Below the pieces are notes generated by a model. It worked only from the letters and a program-made list of their open reading frames with translations. It did no database searches and was not told the DNA's origin. The position numbers were made by a program, and so were the translations under genes. Below, piece after piece: positions 11,499 through 22,136 of a stretch of 64,000 nt of DNA (position 1 is the stretch's first letter; the number at the start of each line of letters is the position of its first letter). This DNA is from Mercurialis annua (Eukaryota; Streptophyta; Magnoliopsida; Malpighiales; Euphorbiaceae): contig NC_065573.1 in NCBI RefSeq assembly GCF_937616625.2, positions 3,859,001 to 3,923,000 on the forward strand. Direction: 5' to 3'.

Positions 11499-12121
11499 CG
11501 AGGATTTGTTCCCGTCCACTCTGCGTTTATCAGTATGCTATGTCATACTTACGCTGGGATCATTTCAATATTGTTTTCCATAATCATATTATATTAGTAT
11601 AAAATGTTTTGATTTAAGGGTTTTAAACATAATAAATGTAAATAGTATTGCGAACTCATCTCAGTATATCTGACCCCGTTGTTTTCCCAAATTTTCCAGG
11701 TTTATGATTTGAAAGCTGGTCCACTCCGATTCTTTTGATTCTTCGGAGGTTTTTATGTTATTTAAACTAGTTACTGTTTTCGAACTCTTAGACCGCAGTA
11801 GAACTAGTTTATATATTACATTTGATATTACACTTTGGGATTGTCGACATATTCAATTATTTATTATTGGCATGATTACTCTGGATTACATTGTTATTAT
11901 ATATAAGGCATGATGTTGAGCATTTCAGATATTTAAGTTATTTATATTAGAACTGTAATATAAATTGCTAGACTTAGGTTGGAGTCTCGGTTGCCCCCGA
12001 GCAGCTTTTCTGCAGGTTTAAATGTCTATTTGATTTCCGCGAGGCTTGCTACGAGTTTTGGTACGACCATACCCATACCTTAGCGCTGGTCACGATTCAT
12101 GAAATTGGGTCGTGACAAAGT

Positions 12122-12133
12122 TGGTATCAGATC
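12122..12133 (+). other. Primer binding site of Tekay (tRNA-iMet type)
   Basis: TGGTATCAGATC begins four bases after the LTR end at 12117. It matches the initiator tRNA-Met PBS except near its last bases (AGC expected). Confidence 0.9.
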
Positions 12134-12473
12134 TTTAGTTTCGAACTAAGGAAATTTTTTTGCATGTTATGTGTTTATCGCTTAAAGGCATGTTAAGTGT
12201 TATTATTGTGTCATATGATCTACTGCGGAATTAGGATTCAATTCTTGTCTTTTGAAACGTCATCATTTGTTTTCAAAACTTTCTACCTTCACCTTTAGGA
12301 ATGTTTGAGTCGGTCTTATGTGTTATTGATGTTTTACTTTGCGAAATTTTTGCTTTATTCTGGAATGTTATTGTTATTACTCTGGATAAATTGTTGGTTT
12401 GTGAGCTATTTAAATTATACTCTGGGTGTTGCCATGTGGGCATTGTTTGAGATTTGTTGTTTCATTCTTAGGA
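12134..12473 (+). other. Leader between PBS and gag
   Basis: T-rich non-coding leader of the retroelement transcript. A short ORF (12305-12487) is hydrophobic by base composition and not credible as a gene. No other feature seen. Confidence 0.5.
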
Positions 12474-13877
12474 ATGAATACTTGTAGGCGTGCTGCAGCT
12501 CAGGCTGAGGCTGAAGCTGATGACGCTATGTCAATGGAGGTTGATCAGCATGAACCGGAGGTTCAAGCCGGTAGAGGATGTGCAGGCAGAGTTCAGGCTG
12601 GCAGAGGCCGAGCAGGTAGAGGACGGGGTGGCAGAGGTCAGGCTGCTAGAGGCAGAGGTAGGGGACGTGGTGGTGCAGGCATTCAAGCACCAGGTGTACC
12701 ACAAGCTCCTATTGATCCATTTGATTTCACTACATTTCTGGCTGGGATCACTGCACTCCAAAATAATCAAGTGAAACTGCAGGCAGGATAGATCGCCATG
12801 CAGAACCAGTATGCTATGCTGGGACAGATTGTACAGCAGCATGTACCACAGGCTGGTGGTGTTGCAATTGGTGGTGGCGGAACCAGTGACAAAGATTTGG
12901 TGTTGGCTTATGCAAGGCTAAAGTCGACTGAGTTTTCAGGCGACGGCACTGCCCTAGACTTTCTGGAGGAAGTTGAGCGGAATGCTCAGAGATTGCAGGC
13001 TACTGAGAGGTAGACTGTTATATTAGTGGAAATGTCCTTGAAGGGTCCTGCAAGTGATTGGTTTCGCAGTGCCATTCGTACTTGAATGGCTACTATTACT
13101 TGGGCGGATTTTGTAACTCGATTCAAGCATTTCTACTTACCTTTTTCAGTGACAGAGGGTCACAGAGACAAATTGCTGGTTTTGAAGAGAGGAGATAGGT
13201 CGGTAAACGAGTACACTACCGAGTTTGTGAGGCTGAGTCGTTTTGCCCCAGATCTACAGACTGAGCAGCATAGGGTGAACGACAGGTATGTGAAGGGTTT
13301 AGGTGATGATTTTATCAGTCTTCTGACTGAGACGCACAAGGAATTTCCTATTGTAGTGGACAGTGCCCGTCGGATGGAGACAAATTTACTGCACTTTGGG
13401 AAAATGACTGAGACAAAAAAAGCGAGCGGTGTTGTTCAGAGTAGTGGGCAGCAGAGTGCTAGCAGCAGCTATCAGTTCAAGACTTCCCAGTATAAGAGTC
13501 AGAAAGAGGGTGTTTGAAAAGGGTATCAGCCGTATTCTCACAGTTCTGGTTACAGTGGGAGTAGCCGTGGATCTGGTCGCGGTTACAGTGGTACTTCTAG
13601 CGTCCCGTTTTGTCAGAACTGCACGCGCAGACATTCGGGACAGTGCACAGTGGCACCAGGTAGTTGCTATGCTTGTGGCCAGCAGGGTCATTTTGCTAAG
13701 GAGTGTCCAGCATCTGGACAGCAGATGTCGTCGGCTAGTGTTGCTCAGCCGTTCTTTCAGCAGCAGAGACCTTTTTTTCACTCCTTCGGTACGGTATTCT
13801 CAACCTGCCGCTTCGTTTGGTGGCCAGCGGGGCCGTGGTTCAAGAGGGCGTGGTTTTGGTTGCCGTGGAAACGGTGA
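12474..13877 (+). pseudogene. gag: Tekay gag, broken by four in-frame stops
   Basis: Gag forms the particle shell and binds the RNA. One frame can be followed from about the Met at 12474 to the zinc knuckle near 13665. The N-terminus is acidic, then rich in Gly-Arg repeats (about 12570-12690). The capsid-like core includes DFLEEVERNAQRL and, after 13086, a stretch containing WADFVTRFKHFYLP and RSVNEYTTEFVRLSRFAP, typical of plant Ty3/Gypsy gag. The nucleocapsid knuckle is [14 protein letters not shown] (C-X2-C-X4-H-X4-C). Stops lie at 12789, 13011, 13083 and 13515, most explainable as C-to-T or G-to-A changes. A change of frame at the seven-T run 13772-13778 leads to pol; an upstream in-frame Met at 12426 is the alternative start. 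Confidence 0.88.
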
Positions 13878-15519
13878 TAGAGGCTCGAGTGGTTACAGTT
13901 TTTCTCAGGCACCACAGCAGGAACAGGGTCATGCTAGAGTGTTTGCTTTGACTCCTCAGGATGCTCGTGCATCAAACGCCGTGGTACAAGGTACTATCCC
14001 CATTTCATTTGTAGATGCTTTGGTCTTATTTAATGCGGGTGCAACACACTCTTTTGTTTCTTCGAGTTTTGCTGCTAAGTTAGGTGTGAAACCATCTAGG
14101 TTGTTAGAGCCTTTATCTGTATCTACGCCTTTGTCTGACCGTGTTGTGGTGGACGTGGTTTATCCGTCTTGTTCTGTGGTTATACATGGTAGAAATCTTA
14201 GTGCTGATTTGATTATGCTTGACGTGTTATCTTTTGATGTCATCTTGGGGATGGATTGGCTTTCACGCCATTTTGCTTCTATCGACTGTCGAGGGAAGTC
14301 GGTTGTGTTTGGGATTCCTGGTGATATGCCTTTTTCTTTCCAAGAGGAGAAGGCGGAAGCACCTAAGAATCTAATTTCGGCGATTAAGGCCAAGCGTATG
14401 ATGGGCGAGGGTTGCCAGGATTTCTTAGCGGTGGTTTGTGATTTAGAGGCTGACAGTGGTGATGTGCATAGTGTTTTGATAGTCAATGAGTTCATTGATG
14501 TGTTTCCAGAGGAGTTGCCTGGATTACCACCTGATCGAGACATTGAGTTCTGTATCGATGTTGCTCCTGGAACAGCTCCTATTTCGATACCTCCGTATTG
14601 GATGGCTCCTGCAGAGCTGAAAGAGTTGAAGGAACAGTTACAAGAATTGCTGGATAGTGGTTTTATCAAACCGAGTACTTCTCCGTGGGGTGCTCCTGTG
14701 TTGTTTGTCAAGAAGAAGGATGGGTCATTTCGGCTGTGTATTGACTACAGACAGCTAAACAAGGTTACCATCAAGAATAGGTATTCTCTTCCTCGTATTG
14801 ATGATTTGTTCGACCAGTTGGAGGGTGCTAAGTGCTTTTTGAAGATTGACTTGAGATCCGGGTATCATCAACTTCGGATTCAAGACGTCGATGTGCCTAA
14901 GACTGCTTTCAGAACGCGTTATGGGCATTTCGAGTTTATGGGCATGTCTTTTGGGTTAACTAACGCACCAGCAGCGTTTATGGATATGATGAACCGGGTA
15001 TTCAAGCCTTTTCTGGATCAGTTCGTTATTGTGTTTATTGATGACATACTGATTTACTCTCGGAGTGAGGAGGAGCATGCTTTCCACTTGAGGACGATAC
15101 TACAGACTTTGCGTGAGCATCAGATGTATGCTAAGTTCTCGAAGTGCGAATTCTGGCTGGATCAAGTTACCTCCTTAGGACACGTGGTGTCAAAAGATGG
15201 GATCAAGGTTAATCCGACGAAGATTGAGGCGGTTATGGATTGGCAGAGGCCGAGGTCAGTTACCGAGATCAGAAGTTTTCTGGGGTTAGCTGGCTACTAT
15301 CGTCGGTTCGTGCAGGATTTCTCCAGAATATCTGCACCGTTGACTAAACTGACACATAAGGGTGTTAAGTTTGAGTGGACTAACAAGTGCGAGGCGAGCT
15401 TTGAGAAGCTCAAAGAGATTTTGACTACAGCTCCTGTGTTGGCTTTGCCATCTGGCATTGAGGGGTTCACTGTGTATTGTGATGCTTCTCGTATTTGTTT
15501 GAGTTGCGTTCTGATGTAA
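13779..15519 (+). pseudogene. pol: Tekay protease and reverse transcriptase
   Basis: The open frame here holds a retropepsin-like protease followed by a full RT. The catalytic D-T/S-G triplet of the protease is replaced by N-A-G (codons from 14032), followed by ATHSF, and further on ILGMDWL is kept; the loss of Asp should inactivate it. RT motifs are intact: [33 protein letters not shown], the FIDDIL active site (Asp codons 15040 and 15043) and GLAGYYRRF in the thumb/connection. The frame ends at a TAA (15517-15519) inside the start of RNase H, just after YCDAS. It enters from the gag frame at a seven-T run, so a 1-nt indel is likely rather than programmed shifting, since Tekay elements normally have one gag-pol ORF. 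Confidence 0.93.
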
Positions 15520-15870
15520 AATGGTAAGGTGATTTCCTATGCTTCTCGCAAGCTGAAGAAGCATGAGGTGGACTATCCTACCCATGATTTGGAGTTAGCA
15601 GCTGTTGTTTTTGCTCTCAAGATTTGGAGGCACTATTTGTACGGTGCGATTTGCGAGATCTTTACTGATCATATGAGTCTGAAGTACATCTTTGAGCAGC
15701 GCGAGTTGAATCTGAGGCAGCGGAGATGGTTGGAGTTACTGAAAGACTACGATTGTACTATTCAGTACCATCCAGGCAAGGCTAATGTGGTAGCCGATGC
15801 GTTAAGTCGCAAGTCTTCGGGCAGTTTGGCCCATATTTCTGAGGTTGGGCGGAGACCCATGGTTCGTTAG
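15460..15870 (+). pseudogene. pol: Tekay RNase H domain
   Basis: RNase H removes the RNA strand from the RNA/DNA hybrid. It begins with YCDAS (about 15475), is interrupted by the TAA at 15517, and continues in the same frame with [44 protein letters not shown] and [12 protein letters not shown]. These carry the acidic residues of the chromoviral RNase H. In the third motif a Met stands where Lys or Gln is usual (TDHMS). The frame closes at TAG 15868-15870, again a point change in an otherwise continuous frame. Confidence 0.9.
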
Positions 15871-16860
15871 TGGCATAGTTTGTTAGCTTCGGGATACGGA
15901 TTTCAGGTTTTGCAGAGAGGTTGTTTGTTGGCACAGTTGCAGGTGCAACCGGTTTTGATTGATAGGATCAAAGCTTCACAAGCTGAGGATCCACAATTGA
16001 AACGGATTATGGATGAGATCCATCTAGATGGGAATTCTGAGTTTGTTCTAGCGGATGGAGTTCTCAGGTACGGTTCTCGACTGTGTGTTCCGGATTCGGA
16101 TTGTTTGAGAGACCAGATTCTGGAGGAAGCGCACAAGTCAGCTTACAATGTTCATCCGGGTTCTACCAAGATGTATCACGATCCCAAGGGTACGTACTGG
16201 TGGATCGGAATGAAAAAGGATGTTGCAGAGTTTGTGTCTAAGTGTTTGACTTGCCAGCAGGTAAAGTTAGAGCATCAGAGACCTTTTGGATATCTGCAAC
16301 CGCTACCTATTCCAGAGTGGAAGTGGGAGCGAATCGCTATGGATTTTGTGGTTGGTTTGCCACGTACCCGACAAGGGTATGATTCGATTTGGGTGATAGT
16401 TGACCGTTTGACCAAGTCAGCTCACTTCCTACCGATCAAGGTTACTTAACATGCTTCGAAGTTGGCACATTTGTACGTCGATCGGATTGTGAGTCTCCAT
16501 GGTGTACCAGTGTCGATAGTTTCGGACCGGGGTTTAGTTTTCACCTCTTGGTTTTGGAAGGCGATGCAAGAATCTTTGGGTTCAAGATTGGATTTCAGTA
16601 CTGCTTTTCATCCTCAGACTAACGGTCAGTCTGAGAGGACTATTAAGACCTTGGAGGACATGCTCAGGATGTGTGTTCTGGATTTTCAGGGTAGCTGGGA
16701 TACTCATTTGCCTTTGATTGAGTTTTCCTACAACAACAGTTACCATGCTAGTATCGAGATGGCACCTTATGAGGCTTTGTACGGGCGCAAGTGTCGATCT
16801 CCTATCTGTTGGGAGGAGGTTGGCGAGCGCAAACTCTCGAGAGCATAGATCATTCAAATT
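15871..16860 (+). pseudogene. pol: Tekay integrase
   Basis: Integrase inserts the DNA copy. The H-H-C-C zinc domain is seen as EEAHKSAYNVHPG and KCLTCQQVK (about 16120-16262). The catalytic core has Asp in MDFVVGLP, Asp in [13 protein letters not shown] and Glu in TNGQSERT, so the DDE triad is complete. Typical following text is [20 protein letters not shown] and [10 protein letters not shown]. Stops interrupt at 16447 (TAA) and 16846 (TAG) in the same frame. The C-terminal part continues in disrupted form to about 17080. Confidence 0.93.
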
Positions 16861-17380
16861 AGCTCAGAGAAGGTACCGTTGATCAAACGGAGGTTAAAGA
16901 CAGCTTTTAGTCGGCATAAGAGTTATGCTGATCCGAAGAGGAAAGACATTGAGTTTCGGGTTGGAGATTTCGTGTTTCTTCGGGTTTCGCCTATGAATGG
17001 CGTGTGCGTTTTGGTGTTAAGGAGAAAAGTTAGCACCGAGGTATGTTGGTCCGTATGAGATTATTGAGCGTATTGGAGCAGTGGCGTACAAGTTAGCGTT
17101 GCCACCAGATATGTCGTTGGTTCACCCAGTGTTTCACATTTCCATGTTGCGGAAGTGTATTTCTGATCCTTCTCACGTGATAGTACCGCAGAGTGTTGAG
17201 ATTGACCATGAGTTATCTTACGAGGAGCAGCATGTCGAGATTGTTGATACGCAGGTTCGTAAGTTACGGAGCAAGGAGATTCCGATGGTCTATGTTCTTT
17301 GGCGGAACCATTCTGTTGAGGAGTGCACTTGGGAGACCGAGTCGGATATGCGGAGTCACTATCCTTTTCAATTTCCTTGA
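16861..17380 (+). pseudogene. pol: Tekay integrase C-terminus and chromodomain
   Basis: After the integrase core comes the GPY/F-type module (YVGPYEIIERIG, about 17040-17080) reached through small indels near 16995-17035. An intact frame from 17081 then runs to 17380. It holds HPVFHISMLRKC and the chromodomain-like tail with VEIVDTQVRKLRSKEIP, VLWRNHSVEECTWE and MRSHYPF. A C-terminal chromodomain marks chromoviruses and is thought to steer insertion to heterochromatin. The TGA at 17378-17380 is the natural end. Confidence 0.9.
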
Positions 17381-17464
17381 GGTACGAAATTTGATTGTTA
17401 TCTGATTTTTATGAGTTTTACTTGTGTTTTGTGTTAGTTTTGGTGCTATGTGTTTATTCTGTTT

Positions 17465-17499
17465 AATTCGAGGACGGATTTTTAATAAGTTGGGGTGAA
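17465..17499 (+). other. Polypurine tract and preceding dyad of Tekay
   Basis: AAGTTGGGGTGAA (17487-17499) abuts the 3' LTR. AATTCG-AGGA-CGGATT (17465-17480) stands before it, one mismatch away from the perfect dyad in A, B and C. The PPT differs from that of element D by one base. Confidence 0.88.
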
Positions 17500-17671
17500 T
17501 GTAATAACCCGTAAAATTTTGAAATTTGATTTGCGAGTTTCGGAATTTAATTGTGCCGTTTAAGTATTGAAATTCATTTGTTGGTTTAGTTAGGTTGGTT
17601 TTTGGTTGGGTTTGGCCCTTGGGTCTTCTAAATTCGGTTGGGCCTTGGTTTGGCCCAACCTGTGCAATTTC

Positions 17672-17693
17672 ACTGGTCTCGTTCGAGACCAGT
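17672..17693 (+). promoter_or_regulatory. Palindrome in the Tekay LTR promoter
   Basis: ACTGGTCTCG-tt-CGAGACCAGT is a perfect 10-bp inverted repeat 53 bp upstream of the TATA box. It could be a protein-binding dyad or DNA hairpin; no known motif is recognised. Confidence 0.6.
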
Positions 17694-17745
17694 ACGTGTT
17701 GTGTGCACGACTCTTTTCTCCGGTTTTAGCTCGATCTTTTCTTCA

Positions 17746-17770
17746 TATAAAAACGCTTTCTAAACCCTAA
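17746..17770 (+). promoter_or_regulatory. TATA box and telobox-like motif of Tekay LTR
   Basis: TATAAAAA lies at 17746-17753 and AAACCCTAA at 17762-17770. The latter matches the plant telobox found near transcription starts of many growth-related genes. A start near 17775-17780 would put it at the cap region. Confidence 0.6.
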
Positions 17771-20530
17771 AACCTTTCCCCACACATCTAATTAATCCTA
17801 GCCGTCTTAAAGCTCTGAAATTTTCGTGCATTCCATTCTTGAAATCTTGAGTTCATCGGTAAGCAATCATTCTTCACATTTCAGTTTTTGCTCGATATCG
17901 ACATCTCCGTTCATTAATGATAACTCTCTCGTTTCAGCGTGAAATTTCGTTCCGTTTGATTCCTGAGATTGTAGACTCAGCCCTCTACAAGTCCGAGCTT
18001 AGTTTTCACATAACGGTACGTTATATTTTCAGTTATAGCTGCCGCCGTTTTACCGTGTTTATGTAATTTTCTGTTTTTGAATCTAAATTGACCTCTTTGA
18101 ATTTCAGTCCGTTTCGCAGCCATTTGGAGATCGAAATCAGTTTTGTTTGTTCCCCGAGATAGTAGACTCGTTCCTCTACGTTGCTACACTTTCTTTCGTC
18201 AAACGGTACGTAAACGAACCCGTATCAGTCGCCGTTGTTTCATCATTTTATCTGGTTATAAACTGAAATGTTCTAAGTTGTTTCCTGCCAAATCCTTTGA
18301 TTATGATTGCTGCAATTTGCGGATTTATGCTCTTGTTCATGTTATGGTTTAATTAGCATGTCTCTGGATTTCTTTATTCAATTTGAAATGTGATTGTTAT
18401 GGTTTAAGATTGGGTTGTTTTCATAACGTTTGCAATTGGTTTTGAAGTGATTATATTTGGCGGGTTTGTCACTGGACAAAGGAATTTGGTTTTGTTTAAA
18501 TTGAATGGTAGTGGTGGCTAAAGGATAAGAATGGTCCTTAGATTATTTTGTTTTAAACCAATTGATCCCTTAAGTAATTATTATCTTTTGATTATTTGAT
18601 TTTGATTTTAACTAGGGAATTTCATTTCAAATTGAAAGTTTGACGATTTTATAATATTATTTTAAAAATCTAAAAATAATATTTGAATTCATTTATAATT
18701 AAATTTATTATTATTATTTATTATAAATGGGAATTGGATATTTATTATCAATCTAAAACTTTATAAATTTTCGGGTGATGGTAACTATTTTAGAGATTTC
18801 GACTTACTAATTAGAAATTTAAATAATATTATTATTATTTATAATTTGAAATTTATCTTGGACATTAATACTTTAAATTTAAATTAATATTAATATTAAA
18901 CTTAATATAGAATATATATATGATTTTGTAAAGACTATATTAAATGAGAATTGGTGATTTCATTTAATTTGAAAGTTGTCAAATTAGTCATATTATTTTT
19001 AAGACCTAAAAATAATATTTAAGTTATTTAAAAATTAAATTAATAATTATTATTAATTATTATTTAATTGATAATTTGAGAATTTGAGAATTTTGGCTTA
19101 GAATGCCTATGTGATTAAAGTGAGATTTTTAGCTTTTATTTATTTATTTATTTATTATTTGAAGTTTTTGTTGGTAATTATTAATTACCTGGGTTTCAAG
19201 CTATTGAGTTCTATTTTAATATTAATTTTAATATTATAATTATAAACTGTGGTTTATAATTCTAAAATATCAGTTGGGTCACCGACATGTGGGTTTAGTT
19301 TGGTAGTTTTGAAAAACTCGGCTAACCCACTATTTGAGGAATTGATTTTATATATCATTTAAATATTATTTTAATAATATTTTCGGATTCGATTTAAGTG
19401 CGAACTCAATAGTCTTGAATTATTTAGGGCATTATAATTTATTTGAGAATTGTGTTTCTCTGTGATTTATCTGGTTTATTAATTGTGTTAGTCATACGTG
19501 GTGTCTAGTAATCTTAGAGTTAGGGGTCGTTCGGATATTAACCTACTTATTATTTTAGACCCGTCGACTGCTCGTGCTTCAGAGTCTACGCAGGGTTAGC
19601 TGTTTGCCAAGATCAAGTGGATAAGCAAGCTGTGAGTTTGTTGTCACGACCCAAAATATTGAGCCGCAACCGGCGTTAGGAAACAGGAGTGGAAGCTCCG
19701 GAACCCGTAGCAAGCCTCAAATCACTAATTATTTTTCGCAAATAATAACCCAATAATATCAAACAACGAAAGCAAATACATATATATAACATATAACCAA
19801 ATATTAACTGTTTAAACCTCGCGGGCTCTAGTTATTGTACCCTGTACGAACTGGCCTCGCGGTACTATATACATCAGTTAATGTCTCAAAACATGTCACC
19901 GGCATCTGGGGCCGTGAACCACATATAAAACATGTAGCCTATCAAAAACATATAGAACAAAGACAGCAGGTAATATATACAATCAAAATGAACTGTTGTT
20001 TAGGCTACTACTCTGTCGACAAAGGACCATTACTGCAGCATTCAAAGAAGTCAGAAACTATACATACACAGCTGACTTCTGGACTTCAAAATTTGGCCTC
20101 TAGCTAGGTCCACAAACTAAGCACCTGAAAGACATCAAAGGTGAGGGGTCAGTATTTGGAAAAATACTGAGTGAGTTTGCATTTACTGACGGTATTAATA
20201 TAAAAACATAGCATCGCATCTCAAGAAAACAATAATATAAAACATATAAACAGGTATTTGATCCATTCGAAACTAATATCCTAGCATGCGACACATCTCT
20301 TGAATAATCATATATCGTTCAACCCAATCATAAATCTCAAGTTGTGAGTCCAACTCACTGGTGGGTCCAACCCACTAGATACGGGGACTCCAGGTTACAC
20401 CGTAACCGAGTGCTCACTCGTACCAAATCATTATCTGATTTTGAAATTCTTATTCGTATCTCGTTATACGTATCAATTTATTTCTCAAATGCAAACACAC
20501 TAGACTTATTCAATACTGGTGATCACACAG

Positions 20531-20549
20531 CCTATTGACACCCAATAGG
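20531..20549 (-). promoter_or_regulatory. Conserved LTR hairpin, copy in element B
   Basis: In the sense strand CCTATTG pairs with CAATAGG with a GGTGT loop. The following ctgtgtgatcaccagt is the same flank as in A and C. Confidence 0.7.
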
Positions 20550-21137
20550 TAACTAGTTTCTTCGGATCGCATACTAGTTCTTGTATATAAATTTGATAAA
20601 AACATATAACATTTAATCAAATCATATCTTATGCAATGCGTATAAACAGTATAAATATATATATATATAAAATAACTTTAATATATAATACACGAAAGTA
20701 AACTACAACTCACAGTGACCGCTATCCACTCTATAATAAAATCGATGTGGTGGTATACTCGTACTAGTCCACCTCTAGTGCCCTCACTGTTCGGTCGTAC
20801 ATCTGATACATATTAATTAACGTTTAATAGTCAGACGCAAATCACGTGTTTATATGTATAATATTTTCATAATTTAGATTTTGATTTCTTTCTTAGTATT
20901 ATTCACGTATTCATTAACTCTTAGTCGTACCCACGACTTATTGAATACCATTCCTTGTATTCGAGAATTATATAATTTCCTTAAAGTTTTTTATTATCGT
21001 TACTTGCGTAAAACGTCGAGCTAAATATTACTTTTTAAGTTATCGAGGTTTTTAATTAAACTTTAGGGTTTAATATTCGAAATTATCGAAATTTGGGTCA
21101 AATTAGGTCAAAAGTCCACTTCGGTCCCCCGAACCCA

Positions 21138-21285
21138 ATGTGCGGCCGCATAGCATGACTATGCGCTCGCATAGTCTGGGCTATGCGGGCGCATAGTTTG
21201 GCTATGCGCTCACATAGCCTAGCCTGGCTATGCGGGCGCATAGCTCGGCTATACGCTCGCATAGCTCGCTTGCTATGCACAACCC
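21138..21285. repeat. GC-rich dyad cluster in LTR B
   Basis: About seven palindromes of the type GCTATGCG-gg-CGCATAGC (best copy 21227-21244) follow each other. Against LTR A and C the stem has CTATGC/GCATAG in place of CTGTGC/GCACAG, so a base pair has changed on both sides. Confidence 0.8.
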
Positions 21286-22102
21286 CGGGAAACAATTTTC
21301 AGGCTGTTTCGCCTCAATCCGACATGCTTTACACACCCATATCTCCCTTTCTCACTAAACCCGTGCTTCCGTTTTCACCATAAACGCCAAAACGATCAAA
21401 ACACATTGATTTCCTCATTTTTATTCAAAACAGCCTATATAATTTGAATTTAACACCGATTCTCGAGATTTTTACCTTAAAACGGAGCTTGCGATTGTTA
21501 GAGTTTTCGATTTCGAAGAGATCGACGCAAAAATCGCTTGAATCGGACGTAGAACGAAGAAACGGCGGGATTGAGCGTGACTTGAACGATTTCTGGATCC
21601 TTCTCCAACCCTCTACTGCTTCTCCTTTTTTGAATTGGTTTATTCATATATCATGGTCAAAGTGCCTCTTTAACCCCTTCTCTTTTTCTTCATTACAAAA
21701 TGACTTTTGAACTTTTCTTCTATCCAATTTAGTCCATAACTAATCAATAATTTCTTAAATTATAACTTATACGTATTATATCCAATAAATAATATGAAAT
21801 CCAATATTAATATTTTCCAGTTAAAACCTAAAAATTTCCATTCTCGACACAAAGTGGCTAAATTACCACTTTGGTCCCTGTACCTTATTTTGGATTTTTC
21901 TTGCCATTTTTCCTTTTAATTCCAATTCTAACTTTAGAATTGAAATATAACCCTAAATTTTTGCATAATTAGTTTCCCGAAACCGACCTACTTGAAATTT
22001 ATTTACTTTATCTTTTCGGAACTTCTTTTGATATCGCCACTCTGGCGAATCAAAATTGGACACGTGGTCCAATTAGATAATTAAATATTTTGGAGTATCA
22101 CA

Positions 22103-22136
22103 TTCTTCCCCCCTTACAAAAATTCGTCCTCGAATT
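22103..22136 (-). other. Polypurine tract and preceding dyad of element B
   Basis: Minus-strand AAGGGGGGAAGAA (22115-22103) abuts the LTR. AATTCG-AGGA-CGAATT lies at 22121-22136. Confidence 0.85.

Larger units (their letters stand above)
8264..12117 (+). repeat. 5' LTR of the Tekay copy, lacking its first ~330 bp
   Basis: The start (8264) matches 17831 inside the 3' LTR, so about 330 bp including the promoter lie on the far side of element A, outside the window. The end at 12117 is GGGTCGTGACA followed by the PBS. It contains an inserted 1157-bp TIR element, a TA microsatellite and the conserved hairpin at 11354-11373. Confidence 0.9.
8264..19641 (+). mobile_element. Tekay/Del-type chromovirus (Ty3/Gypsy), decayed
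   Basis: The plus-strand order is 5' LTR remnant, PBS, gag, protease, reverse transcriptase, RNase H, integrase, C-terminal chromodomain, PPT and 3' LTR remnant, which is chromovirus order. Element A cut the 5' LTR, a TIR transposon landed in the same LTR, and element B cut the 3' LTR. Gag-pol carries at least eight in-frame stops and at least two frameshifts, and the two LTRs differ at many sites and small indels, so the copy is old and dead. The full LTR would be about 3.0 kb without the inserted transposon. Confidence 0.92.
17500..19641 (+). repeat. 3' LTR of Tekay, truncated by element B
   Basis: It starts TGTAATAACCCG and matches the 5' LTR from 17831 onward until the insertion of B at 19642. 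It lacks the transposon found in the other LTR. The five bases before B, tttgt (19637-19641), fit the target site as seen in the 5' LTR (gagtttgtagtgc, about 11246-11258). Confidence 0.92.
19642..22102 (-). repeat. 3' LTR of element B (LARD-like, 2.46 kb)
   Basis: Minus-strand ends are TGTGATACTCC (22102) and GGGTCGTGACA (19642). It is related to LTR C (shared taattggaccacgtgtc and the block gtggcgatatc) but well diverged from it. It carries the conserved hairpin, a GC-rich dyad cluster, a CCAAT motif near 21634 and a weak TATA-like stretch near 21641-21650. ORFs within it (for example 21444-21710) have no recognisable domain. Confidence 0.88.

Noticed and set aside
11328..11583. ORFs with alternating Tyr and Ile
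   Set aside because: Direct translation of a TA microsatellite.
14160..14711. Minus-strand ORF of 183 codons opposite protease/RT
   Set aside because: It is a shadow of the conserved sense coding frame; no domain of its own.
21444..21710. 88-codon plus-strand ORF in LTR B as a host gene
   Set aside because: It lies wholly within a long LTR, shows no domain and has no intron or promoter context of its own.
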